A stretch of DNA of 64,000 bases from Rhodospirillales bacterium (GTDB lineage: Bacteria; Pseudomonadota; Alphaproteobacteria; Micavibrionales; Micavibrionaceae): positions 1,984,001 to 2,048,000 of the forward strand of contig JACKJA010000002.1 in the NCBI GenBank assembly GCA_020638175.1, given 5' to 3'. The notes below the pieces were generated by a model. The model saw nothing but the letters and a program-made list of their open reading frames with translations. It did not search any database and was not told the DNA's origin. Positions 44,362-53,217 of this stretch are shown here, in pieces. The position numbers were made by a program, and so were the translations under genes. Within the stretch, counting starts at the first letter, position 1; each line of letters opens with the position of its first letter.

Positions 44362-44392
44362 CGTCCCACGAAACGAGAGCTTATTATTTAAG

Positions 44393-44929
44393 TTATTGGT
44401 ACAGGGCCGTAACAACAACCGTTCCGGTGTAAACCCCCGGAGCCTGACCGGCACCGATATTCAGGGTTCCGCCGACATCAAACCCGGTTACCGTCGTCGC
44501 CGCCAAACTGGTGGACACAGCCACGCCGGTCTGGGTGCTGACAGCATTACGGATCTGAAGCCCCGTCACAGCCATCGTATTGGCCGGCGTCACCGTATGA
44601 GTCACGGTTGCAGCCGCCGGAATCGTAAGGTCAATAGGATACCCGGTAGAACCGATCACCTGGAAACCACCGGCATTAGGTGTACCAGCAACGACCGTAA
44701 TAGACGCTGACGGCGTGCTCACATCAGCAACACTAACAGCATGTGTACCAGCGCCGGTTTCCGTCATGGTTGCAAAGTCAAGGGTCCGGGTCTGCGTCAC
44801 CGCAACAGCCTGCACGATAACCCCGCGCATGTTAACAGCGGTCGTCGCCGCATCAGCCGGTTGCCCGGCAACACCCAGAGCCGCGACCGTCGCCGCCCCT
44901 AAGAGAATCTTTTTTGTTTTATTATCCAT
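44393..44929 (-). CDS. DUF4402 pilin-like subunit
   Basis: 178 residues with a signal peptide (LLGAATVAALGVAGQPADA) and a beta-sandwich (TRTLDFATMTETGAG, SITVVAGTPNAGGFQVIG) ending in VVVTALYQ. Thr/Val-rich and high in small residues, like fibre subunits. AAAGGAGC lies before the ATG. It sits with the other members of the chaperone-usher cluster. Confidence 0.85.
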   Translation of the reverse strand: MDNKTKKILLGAATVAALGVAGQPADAATTAVNMRGVIVQAVAVTQTRTLDFATMTETGAGTHAVSVADVSTPSASITVVAGTPNAGGFQVIGSTGYPIDLTIPAAATVTHTVTPANTMAVTGLQIRNAVSTQTGVAVSTSLAATTVTGFDVGGTLNIGAGQAPGVYTGTVVVTALYQ

Positions 44930-45322
44930 ATGCTTCGCTCCTTTTTCGCTTTTTGATAATAAAACTGCAAACCGCCCTTAAAAATTCTTTTTTAGCCGAC
45001 TTGCAGTCTACCCCTCACAGAATTGCACAAACACTTTTGTTTTTGCCCGTACACTCTGCACTCTCGAACATCAGAATAAACTAATGTTCATATATAGAGT
45101 ACATGAGCATTCCTAAAATTGTCTTAACATGCGCTCCTGCGAAAAATTTTTTAAACACGTTTATTTATTTCACGAGTATTGCTCCCTTTAGAAAAGGAAA
45201 CGTAATGCGATGGTATACGATTCGAACTGTTATGTATAGGGCGTATTCATCTGTTTACTCGGAGTTTTGCACACAATATAGTATGGCAAGAGTCTGGCTA
45301 AAAAATCACAGGAGAATCGCCG
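44930..45322. other. Divergent intergenic region before the TPR gene
   Basis: AT-rich 393-base gap between the divergent pilin and TPR genes. It carries two inverted repeats (GAACAT at 45066 with ATGTTC at 45084; and 45084-45094 with 45100-45110), a promoter candidate at 45254-45282 and a ribosome site GGAG before the TTG start. A 78-codon open frame inside it has no ribosome site and is not annotated. Confidence 0.55.
45254..45282 (+). promoter_or_regulatory. Predicted promoter of the TPR-sulfotransferase gene
   Basis: TTTACT (45254-45259) and TATAGT (45277-45282) with a 17-base spacer, 40 bases before the TTG start. Confidence 0.45.
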
Positions 45323-47698
45323 TTGACACAAGAATATAAGGAAGTCTCGCTGGAAGACGCCCTGAACATCGCTTCCATGCATATGCAAGCCGGGAACTAC
45401 CGGGTCGCCGAGATGACCTACCGGGATATTTTAAAGGCCATCCCCGATCATTTTTTCAGCCTTTATTATCTGGGGCTGGCCATGTACTACCTCAGCAACC
45501 TTCCCGAATCACTTAAATATCTGGAACAAGCCGCCAACAGCAACGAAGCCACGGCGGAATTCTGGTGCAATCTGGGGATCATCCGTCAGGCCGCCGGCAA
45601 TCACGACGGCGCGCAGGAAGCCTTCAACCGGTCCATCGCCATGGACGACAAGGGATCTTATGCCGATCCGCACTGGAACAAAGCCCACAGCCTGTGGCTG
45701 GCCGGAAAATACGACGAAGCTGAAAAATGCGCCCGCAAAGCCACGGAAATAAACCCGGCCAGCCCGGAAGCATGGCTTAATCTGGGCACAGCTCTCGTCA
45801 AACTCGACCGGCTTGAGGACGCCGCCGCCAGCTGGGAAAAAGCACTGGAAATCCGGCCTGATTACGCCTTTGCCTGGAGCAACCTCGGCTCCGTGCTGCG
45901 CGACATGGGTAAATTATCGGATTCCGAAGAAGCATGCCGCAAGGCACTGGAGCTCCAGCCGCAATACCCCGAAGCCATTTGCAACCTCGGCAACGCCCTG
46001 CTCGATCAGGGGCAAATCACCAGTGCCGAAGAATTGTACCGCAGCGCCATTGCCCTCAAACCGGATTACGCCCAGGCCCATAATAATTTGTGCGTCTGCC
46101 TGATCCGGCAATCCCGTTTTGACGAAGCTGTGCTGCACGCGCGCTACGCGACATCCTTTGACAAGAACTACGCCGAAGCGTTTATCAACCTCAGCGACGC
46201 CTTGCGCCATCTCGGTAAAATCGAGGAAGCCATCACCGCCATCCAGCAAGCGGCCAACCTGAATCCTGAATCCGCCGAAGTTCACATGGATCTGGCCGAC
46301 GCCCTGTTTATGCAGGATCATTATGGTGATGCTGAAGTCGAGCTACAACGCGCCAAAGAGCTGGAACCCGATTCCCCGCGCGTCTTCCTGAAGCTTGCCA
46401 ACGTTCTGGAACGCGGCAACAAGATCGACGAAGCCCTCGAAGCAATCGACAAGGCCGTAGAACTCAACCCGGAAATGCCCGAAGCCTACCTGCGCAAAGC
46501 GCAAATCTGCCATATTTCCAACCGGATCGAAGAGGCTGAAAAATGCCTGAACAAGGCACTGGAACTGCGCCCTGACATGCCGGGGATTTATGTAACACTG
46601 GCCGAACTGCAACAAACCAAGGGCGATATGAACGCCTCGCTGGCCAGTGTCAAAAAAGCATTTGAAATCACAAAACATATTCCGGGCGCGTACCTGACTT
46701 TAAGTAAACTGAAAAAATTCACTGCCGACGATGAAGATTTCAAAACCATGCTGGAGCTGGAAAAGACCATTGAATCGCGGGGACTGGATCAGGCAACGTC
46801 ACTCAATTTCGCCCTGTATTCCGCTTATGAGAATATCGGCGATTACAAACAGGCCTTTGCACACTTGAAAAAGGCCAATGACTACAAACGCCAGATGATC
46901 CCCTTCCAGCCGGAGCAGCAAAAAAACCACTATCAGAAAATCAAGGATGCCTATACGCCGGAAACCCTTAAAAAATTCGAGGGCAAAGGCTATGACTCCG
47001 ATATTCCCGTTTTCATCGTTGGTATGCCGCGGTCGGGCACAACCCTGACCGAACAAATTATTTCCTCTCACCCCGATGTATTCGGCGCCGGAGAACTGCC
47101 GACGCTAGGACAGACAGAAGCACACCTCGGCGGATTGACCACCGAAAATGCTGCGCAAAAAGGGCAGCTCTATGTCGATGAAATCAAAAAGCTAGACCCG
47201 TCCGGAAAAGCCCTGCGGATCACCGATAAAATGCCCGGGAACTTTTCGAAAATCGGGCTGATCGCCTGCATCCTGCCGCACGCAAAAATCATCCATTGCC
47301 GCCGCGACCCGATTGACAATTGCCTGTCGTGCTACAAGCAAAACTTCGCCCGCGGCCAGTACTGGTCCTATAATCTTGAGGAACTCGCCGAACAACACCT
47401 CCTCTATCAGGACATCATGGATCACTGGCGCAAAGTCCTGCCCGGTCGCTTCCTTGAAATCGACTACGAGGAAACCGTCGGAAACTTCGAAGAACAGGCC
47501 CGCAAGCTGATCGATTTTGTCGACCTGCCGTGGAATGACGCCTGTCTGGAGCCTCACAAACAAAAACGCGCCGTCCTGACAGCATCGAAAACACAGGTGG
47601 TCAAACCGATTTACAAAACATCGGTCAAAGCCTGGCAACGCTACGAAGACGAGCTGCAGCCGCTCATACAGGGGCTGGCCGCCGGGAAAAAAGCGTAG
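45323..47698 (+). CDS. TPR protein with C-terminal sulfotransferase domain
   Basis: 791 residues, start TTG with GGAG upstream. About 12 tetratricopeptide repeats fill residues 1-500 (for example AWSNLGSVLRDMGKLSDSEE). From about 555 a sulfotransferase fold follows: VFIVGMPRSGTTLTEQI is the 5' PAPS loop near 563, and IIHCRRDPIDNCLSCYKQNF the 3'-phosphate site. It would transfer sulfate to a protein or glycan held by the TPR. It lies inside the pilin cluster and may act on surface material. Confidence 0.9.
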   Translation: MTQEYKEVSLEDALNIASMHMQAGNYRVAEMTYRDILKAIPDHFFSLYYLGLAMYYLSNLPESLKYLEQAANSNEATAEFWCNLGIIRQAAGNHDGAQEAFNRSIAMDDKGSYADPHWNKAHSLWLAGKYDEAEKCARKATEINPASPEAWLNLGTALVKLDRLEDAAASWEKALEIRPDYAFAWSNLGSVLRDMGKLSDSEEACRKALELQPQYPEAICNLGNALLDQGQITSAEELYRSAIALKPDYAQAHNNLCVCLIRQSRFDEAVLHARYATSFDKNYAEAFINLSDALRHLGKIEEAITAIQQAANLNPESAEVHMDLADALFMQDHYGDAEVELQRAKELEPDSPRVFLKLANVLERGNKIDEALEAIDKAVELNPEMPEAYLRKAQICHISNRIEEAEKCLNKALELRPDMPGIYVTLAELQQTKGDMNASLASVKKAFEITKHIPGAYLTLSKLKKFTADDEDFKTMLELEKTIESRGLDQATSLNFALYSAYENIGDYKQAFAHLKKANDYKRQMIPFQPEQQKNHYQKIKDAYTPETLKKFEGKGYDSDIPVFIVGMPRSGTTLTEQIISSHPDVFGAGELPTLGQTEAHLGGLTTENAAQKGQLYVDEIKKLDPSGKALRITDKMPGNFSKIGLIACILPHAKIIHCRRDPIDNCLSCYKQNFARGQYWSYNLEELAEQHLLYQDIMDHWRKVLPGRFLEIDYEETVGNFEEQARKLIDFVDLPWNDACLEPHKQKRAVLTASKTQVVKPIYKTSVKAWQRYEDELQPLIQGLAAGKKA

Positions 47699-47758
47699 GA
47701 AAGAGAAATCATTTTAAGCTTTCCAAACCCATGCGGGATATGTTAGAAAATCCCCCGC

Positions 47759-47833
47759 GCCGGCTTAGCACAGTGGTAGTGCAGCGGTTTTGTAAACCGA
47801 AGGTCGGGAGTTCAAATCTCTCAGCCGGCACCA
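47759..47833 (+). tRNA. tRNA-Thr (UGU)
   Basis: A full cloverleaf can be drawn: 7-base acceptor stem (47759-47765 with 47823-47829), D arm with GTGGTA, anticodon loop TTTGTAA with anticodon TGT, TTCAAAT T-loop and an encoded CCA at 47831-47833. The first pair of the anticodon stem is a G-A mismatch. Confidence 0.92.
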
Positions 47834-47885
47834 TTTCCCTCCCCGGACCCGCCGGGGAACATCTCTAAAAATCAAAAACTATGGA

Positions 47886-48365
47886 TTACTGCAAAACCGC
47901 ATTAACGGTGAACGTCCCGGTATACGTTCCGGTAGCCTGATTGCTGCCGACATTCATAGCGGCGCCAATCGGAACATTCACAAAAAAAGCGGTAACGGTC
48001 GCCGTTTTACCGCCGCCATTGGTAATCAGGTTGAAATTGTTAACCGTCATGGTCGTTGTTCCGTTACTGATCGTACCGGGCGAAGCGGCAACGCTGATCT
48101 GGATCGGCCGCAACGGCGGCGTCTGCGTCACAACGCAGCGTGCATAGGAATACGGCGCGCCGCCCGCCGACAGGCACCCCGCGACATTACGGCTGCCGTC
48201 CGGGCGAACCGTGACGGCATTGGCGCTGGCACACGGAATAATGTCGCCAAAAATCATCATTTGTGGGCAGTTCAACGACTGAGCCGCCGCAGGATCAGGC
48301 AGCCCCCCGGCCAAGGCCAGAGCGGATAAAGACAGGAAGATGGTTTTTTGACTGCGTTTGCTCAT
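47886..48365 (-). CDS. DUF4402 pilin-like subunit, cysteine-containing
   Basis: 159 residues from the ATG at 48365; the longer frame starts at a TTG and adds non-signal sequence. A signal peptide ends near PAAAQ. The mature part differs from the other two DUF4402 proteins by four Cys (NCPQMM, IPCAS, AGCLS, ARCVV), likely disulfide-bonded, then a shared ISVAASPGTISNGTTTMTVNNFNLIT core. It ends FTVNAVLQ. It is separated from the others by the TPR gene and tRNA. Confidence 0.78.
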   Translation of the reverse strand: MSKRSQKTIFLSLSALALAGGLPDPAAAQSLNCPQMMIFGDIIPCASANAVTVRPDGSRNVAGCLSAGGAPYSYARCVVTQTPPLRPIQISVAASPGTISNGTTTMTVNNFNLITNGGGKTATVTAFFVNVPIGAAMNVGSNQATGTYTGTFTVNAVLQ

Positions 48366-48482
48366 TTTCTTTGCTATATTAATATGCTCACCGGCTGCGA
48401 AACACAGCCTATTCAATATATCTTATCTTTCCAACTTGTTTTTACAATTTTACCCGTTTGTTTTTAAAGTTCTATTAAGTTT

Positions 48483-48507
48483 TTGCTAATATGTTGTTGC
48501 TAATATG
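48483..48507 (+). repeat. 11-base direct repeat ahead of the RTX gene
   Basis: TTGCTAATATG occurs at 48483-48493 and 48497-48507, a 14-base period. Possibly a regulator site or part of the promoter. Confidence 0.5.
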
Positions 48508-48583
48508 ATAGTGGGAAGAAGCCTTCAGGATAAAAGGACTAGCCCACAAAAAATGGAGTGAAGCAAAGGGTTATCGAGGAATT

Positions 48584-51500
48584 ATGGCCTATTTTCATCT
48601 GAGCATAGAAGCGAGCGCGTTATACAGCATTGACTCGCCGACGTTAGAGGTACTGGTCGGCGGCGTTGTTGTGTCTTCGGCTGTGATCACGGCGCAAACG
48701 GGCGTTGGTTCGGATGTTTTGTTGTTTGAGCTGGAGTTCAGCGGCAGTTATCCGTCTTCCCTGTCGTTCAGATTTAACGACGGTTCGGCGGAAGGCGGGC
48801 GTTCGATTACGCTGGAAACGGTGCGAGTGAACGGCCAGGCGGTGAATGGCAGCGACCTGACCGCCACATTGCTGGCCCAGAGCCAGAGTTCATCTTTGAA
48901 CGTAGCCGCCAATGACCATCTGTTCGGGCGCGTAGAGCCGACGGCGGGTGATCTGGGCACGGTAACGGTGACCGGCACGGCTGGCGACGACCGGCTGAAC
49001 GGGACCTCGGCCAATGGCGATGTGATTGACGGCGGGACCGGTCATGACTGGCTGCGCGGCGTTGGCGGCGACGATGCGATCATCGGCGGTGACGGGAATG
49101 ATGTAATTTTTGGCGAAGGCGGCAACGACCTGATTATGGGCGGCCTTGGCATGGATACGATCTTCGGCAATGACGGCGACGATTTGCTCTACGGTCAGGA
49201 CGATATGGATTACATCATCGCCGGAGATGGGAATGACGTTCTGAGTGGCGGCCTGGGGAATGATTATCTGCTCGGCGATGCCGGGAATGACATCCTATTT
49301 GGTGAGGCCGGTGATGACTGGCTGTTGGGCGACGCCGGGGATGATTACCTGTACGGTGATGCCGGCAACGATACGCTGGTGGGCGGGAGCGGTATAGATG
49401 TCCTGTTTGGCGGCGCGGATAACGATACGCTGCACGGGGAAGACGGCGATGATTTCCTGTTCGGGGAAGACGGAATTGACCTGATCTCCGGCGGCGCGGG
49501 CAACGATACGATTGGCGGCGGCATCGGCGATGACGAGATTTACGGCGAAGCGGGCGATGATGTTATCGCCGGCGGCGACGGGAACGATACGATATCGGGC
49601 GGCGCGGATAACGATACGATCTATGGCGATGCCGGGAACGATACGCTGATCGGCGGCGCGGGCGCGGACACGATCGACGGCGGCGCGGATAATGACGTGA
49701 TCCACGGTCACGGTCTGGATATCAGCACGATATCCTCGATCCTGTTCGCCAACCCGAATGTGGTTTATTCCAATGCGACGGGATCGTTCTACCAGTATGT
49801 CAGCACCACCCAGACATGGGATAATGCCGATACGGCGGCGCAGGCAGCAACGCTGAATGGCGTGGCGGGTCACCTAGTGACAATCACCACAGCCGCAGAG
49901 AATAGCTACGTGGCGAGCTTGATCGGCGCCAGCATCTGGATCGGTGCGAACGACGTTGACACCGAAAGCACATGGACATGGACCGGCGGTCTGGAACAAG
50001 GCGTTTCCTTCTGGCAAGGTCTGGCGGCCGGGACAACCCTGAACAACATGTACACAAACTGGAATGCCGGCGAACCGAACGAATATGGGACCGGCGAAGA
50101 TTATCTGGAATTCCAGACCAGCGGCGTGTGGAATGACAACGGCGGCCCGAACCAGACCGCTCTGGCCCGCGGTTACGTGATTGAATGGGAAGCGGGGCTG
50201 ATGGGCGATGACGGCGCAGCCGATATCCTGTCCGGCGGCACCGGTAACGATTTTATCTACGGCTATGACGGCAACGACACCCTGAACGGGGATGGCGATA
50301 ACGACGTCCTGTTCGGCGGCGCCGGATCCGATACCGTCAACGGCGGCACAGGTAATGATATCTTGTTTGCCTATGATGCCACCGCAACGGGACCGACCAG
50401 CGGCGGTAGCGGCGGTAGCGGCTCCACCCCCATTAACGACGATTTTGCCGCAGATCTGGGAAGCTGGACTTACGCAGACGGTTTCTTCGGCAGCAGCGGC
50501 ACATCCAACAACTATGCCAATGGCGTCTATACGGGCGCAGACGGCAATACAGCCGCCGGAGCCATGGAACTCTCTCTGGGCGGGATTGATAACAATACAA
50601 TTTCAACCATGTCCGGCGCGTTCCAGTATAATTTCTCACTGAGCAGTGCGATGTCGAATGCCCAGCTGACTTTGTCTTATCACGTGCTTGACGCCGTTCT
50701 GGATGGCGACCCCTTTGATGCTGGCGAAGACCTCTGGCTGTATGCGGATATCGACGGCACGACATACAGCAACGATGCCAACCCGCATTTCTTTGAACTG
50801 CTGGGGACTGCGGCCGGTGCCAGCTACGACGGCGGCTGGAATACGATTACATTGAATGTCGGGGCTCTGGGTGCCGGAAGCCACACCCTGTCTCTGGGCG
50901 GTTTGCTCAACAGCAAAACATGGAACTCCGAAGAATACGACATCCGCTTTGATGATATCACACTCGCGGAATCGACGGCAGTGACCTTGCTGAGCGAAGA
51001 TTTTTCAACCGATACCGGTGTATTTACTTATAGCGACGGCGGTTTCGGCGGTAGTGACAGTGCCAACGTTGATGTCTCTGGCGTACGTGACACCACCGAT
51101 GGCGGCGTAGCGAACGGCTCTCTGGAAGTTTATGTAGATGGTTTTAATAACTCGTCATTTACAAATGCGTCCGGAACATGGGATGCCTCGATAGCGCCAG
51201 CCGACGATATGACCAACGTCCAGATTACTTTCTCCTACCATCACTGGCATTCCAATTCGAATGATAACGGTGAAGATTCAGAGGTCTATTTTGAATTTGA
51301 TGGCACCATTTATGATGCCAGCGGCGGCAACAGCTTTATTTCCCAAGCCTTGGGAAGCGCCGGAACAACCGATACAGGCTGGGTCACCGTTACGATTGAT
51401 CTGCCGGATCTGACATCGGGATCGACTTACAATTTGTCTCTTGGCATCTTGCATGTGGGCGCCAACAGAAAAAACGAAGATGCCTATATCCGCTTCGACG

Positions 51501-52576
51501 ACATCACAATCACCGGCGACGCCGCTAGTGGCGGCGGTGGCGGCGGTGGTGGTTCCGGCGGCGGAACGGGCGCTGACTTGGGAACAACTAACGTTCTCGA
51601 TGGCGGCGACGGCAACGACACGCTCTACGGCAGCGGTGGGAATGATACGCTGACCGGCGGCAACGGCGATGATGTCCTGTATTCAGGTTCATCCGAAACG
51701 CTGGACGCAACGATTGCCGCTATTCTGGCCGCCAATGCCGGCGTTTCCTACAGCGCCGATACAAACAGCTTCTATCAGGTCGTATCCAGCATGGTTGACT
51801 GGACGGTAGCCGACGCGGCAGCAAATTCTTCGACGTTATCCGGACTAACCGGTGTGAACGGCCATCTGGCAACAATTACTTCAGCAGCCGAACAAACGTT
51901 CCTCGAAGGCATAACCGGTGGCACCAGCTCCTGGCTGGGCGGCGGCGATTTCGGCAGCGAAGGTGTCTGGCGCTGGACATCCGGCCCGGAAGCGGGAATC
52001 CAATTCGCAAATTCAAGCGGCACAGCGGTCAACAGCCACTTCAATGACTGGACATCCGGCCAGCCAAATGATTCAAACGGGACACAGGATTACCTGTACA
52101 TGTTGAATGGGACACAGTGGGCTGACCTCGTCGTCGAAGGCGACGGTAGCACAGGGTTTGTGACCGTCCCGCAATACATCATCGAATGGGAGGCCGACAC
52201 TCTGCTCTCTACCGTTGATAGGAACATCCTGAGCGGTGGCGACGGTCTAGACACGCTTTACGGCAGCTACAACGGTCTGGATGTCTTCGTATTCGAAGCC
52301 GCCAGCGCATATAACAATGTTGATATCATCGAGAGTTTCGATGCCGCAGGCCATGACCAGATTGATCTGAGCGAACTCCTGACCGGCTATGACGCCCTGA
52401 CAAACGACATCAATGACTTCCTGCAGTTCAGCGAGTCCGGTGGCAATACGACCATCTCTATCGACGCTAACGGCACGACGGGCGGCGCCAGCTTTGCAGA
52501 TGTAGCACAAATCAACGGCGTGACCGGACTCGACATTGCTCAAATGATCGCTGCCGACAATCTGATTATTGCTTAA
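48584..52576 (+). CDS. RTX-type secreted protein with two C-type lectin domains
   Basis: 1330 residues. An N-terminal beta domain (1-120) is followed by many calcium-binding nonapeptides GGxGNDxIx (about 124-375), a C-type lectin domain (about 384-540), short RTX, two similar beta-sandwich domains (about 612-980, each opening with a DxGxxTYxDGxFG pattern), a Gly-rich linker, a second lectin domain (about 1040-1205) and a C-terminal type I secretion signal (VDIIESFDAAGHDQIDL). No signal peptide, as expected. Probably a large adhesin; the transporter genes are not in the window. GAGG lies before the ATG. Confidence 0.9.
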   Translation: MAYFHLSIEASALYSIDSPTLEVLVGGVVVSSAVITAQTGVGSDVLLFELEFSGSYPSSLSFRFNDGSAEGGRSITLETVRVNGQAVNGSDLTATLLAQSQSSSLNVAANDHLFGRVEPTAGDLGTVTVTGTAGDDRLNGTSANGDVIDGGTGHDWLRGVGGDDAIIGGDGNDVIFGEGGNDLIMGGLGMDTIFGNDGDDLLYGQDDMDYIIAGDGNDVLSGGLGNDYLLGDAGNDILFGEAGDDWLLGDAGDDYLYGDAGNDTLVGGSGIDVLFGGADNDTLHGEDGDDFLFGEDGIDLISGGAGNDTIGGGIGDDEIYGEAGDDVIAGGDGNDTISGGADNDTIYGDAGNDTLIGGAGADTIDGGADNDVIHGHGLDISTISSILFANPNVVYSNATGSFYQYVSTTQTWDNADTAAQAATLNGVAGHLVTITTAAENSYVASLIGASIWIGANDVDTESTWTWTGGLEQGVSFWQGLAAGTTLNNMYTNWNAGEPNEYGTGEDYLEFQTSGVWNDNGGPNQTALARGYVIEWEAGLMGDDGAADILSGGTGNDFIYGYDGNDTLNGDGDNDVLFGGAGSDTVNGGTGNDILFAYDATATGPTSGGSGGSGSTPINDDFAADLGSWTYADGFFGSSGTSNNYANGVYTGADGNTAAGAMELSLGGIDNNTISTMSGAFQYNFSLSSAMSNAQLTLSYHVLDAVLDGDPFDAGEDLWLYADIDGTTYSNDANPHFFELLGTAAGASYDGGWNTITLNVGALGAGSHTLSLGGLLNSKTWNSEEYDIRFDDITLAESTAVTLLSEDFSTDTGVFTYSDGGFGGSDSANVDVSGVRDTTDGGVANGSLEVYVDGFNNSSFTNASGTWDASIAPADDMTNVQITFSYHHWHSNSNDNGEDSEVYFEFDGTIYDASGGNSFISQALGSAGTTDTGWVTVTIDLPDLTSGSTYNLSLGILHVGANRKNEDAYIRFDDITITGDAASGGGGGGGGSGGGTGADLGTTNVLDGGDGNDTLYGSGGNDTLTGGNGDDVLYSGSSETLDATIAAILAANAGVSYSADTNSFYQVVSSMVDWTVADAAANSSTLSGLTGVNGHLATITSAAEQTFLEGITGGTSSWLGGGDFGSEGVWRWTSGPEAGIQFANSSGTAVNSHFNDWTSGQPNDSNGTQDYLYMLNGTQWADLVVEGDGSTGFVTVPQYIIEWEADTLLSTVDRNILSGGDGLDTLYGSYNGLDVFVFEAASAYNNVDIIESFDAAGHDQIDLSELLTGYDALTNDINDFLQFSESGGNTTISIDANGTTGGASFADVAQINGVTGLDIAQMIAADNLIIA

Positions 52577-52787
52577 CTTGACCTTATTGCTGATAAAAAC
52601 AGCATACAGGAGTCATCGCGGTAAATATTCCCCTTAAAATATTTGTAGAGATCACTAATAAGAACCGCCAAATTACATTAAATACCTCCGATTATTTATT
52701 TACCTTTACGGTTTTTATTCTATCCTTATCGTAAGGATGGAATTTTACATCCCCGGCATTACATCACGTCCAGAACGAGAGACAGAC

Positions 52788-53189
52788 ATGGACCGTGTAC
52801 TCGAAACGATTATAGCCGACCGGTTTATACCGGAAGGATATTGTATGGTATGGCGTCCGGAACTGATCTGGATGAACGTGCTGTCCGATATTACGCTGGC
52901 GTTGGCTTATTTCGCCATACCGGCAAGCGCGGCGTTTTTTATCCACCGCCATGGAAAAGCCCTGCCCTATCCATGGATATTTCGTATGTGCGGGATTTTT
53001 CTGGTTTTATGCGGGCTTTTACACATCCTGTCTATCATCGAGATCTGGCAGCCCGTTTATTACTTGTCCGGCATCATCAAAGTCTTCACCTCGGCAATTG
53101 CGCTGGCGCTGGCCGCCTTCAGTCTCCCTCTGGCTCCTGTCTTGCTGAACAGATGGAGCCAAAAGCTGCATACAGATAACAAAGGATAA
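52788..53189 (+). CDS. Stand-alone ETR1-type ethylene-binding membrane domain
   Basis: 133 residues with three membrane helices. It matches the sensor of plant ETR1 by eye: SDITLALAYFAIP (Asp34 for Asp25 of ETR1) and VLCGLLHIL with Cys75 and His79 at the spacing of the copper ligands Cys65/His69. There is no kinase or GAF part. I start at 52788 (GAGAGACAG before the ATG); a longer frame starts at 52737. It lies 28 bases upstream of a histidine kinase and could be its input. Confidence 0.82.
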   Translation: MDRVLETIIADRFIPEGYCMVWRPELIWMNVLSDITLALAYFAIPASAAFFIHRHGKALPYPWIFRMCGIFLVLCGLLHILSIIEIWQPVYYLSGIIKVFTSAIALALAAFSLPLAPVLLNRWSQKLHTDNKG

Positions 53190-53217
53190 GCTCAAACTAC
53201 GAAATGAAAGATGGCCC

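Noticed and set aside
45103..45339. A 78-codon open frame in the gap before the TPR gene
   Set aside because: No ribosome site, odd amino acid content and overlap with the TTG start of the next gene; better seen as regulatory DNA.
47839..47858. GC hairpin just after the tRNA-Thr gene
   Set aside because: A 7-pair stem exists but no T-run follows on either strand, so I do not call a terminator.
49295..49873. Minus-strand 192-codon frame over the RTX repeats
   Set aside because: The repeating Ile/Arg/Val pattern is the reverse of GGxGNDxIx codons, so it is a shadow.
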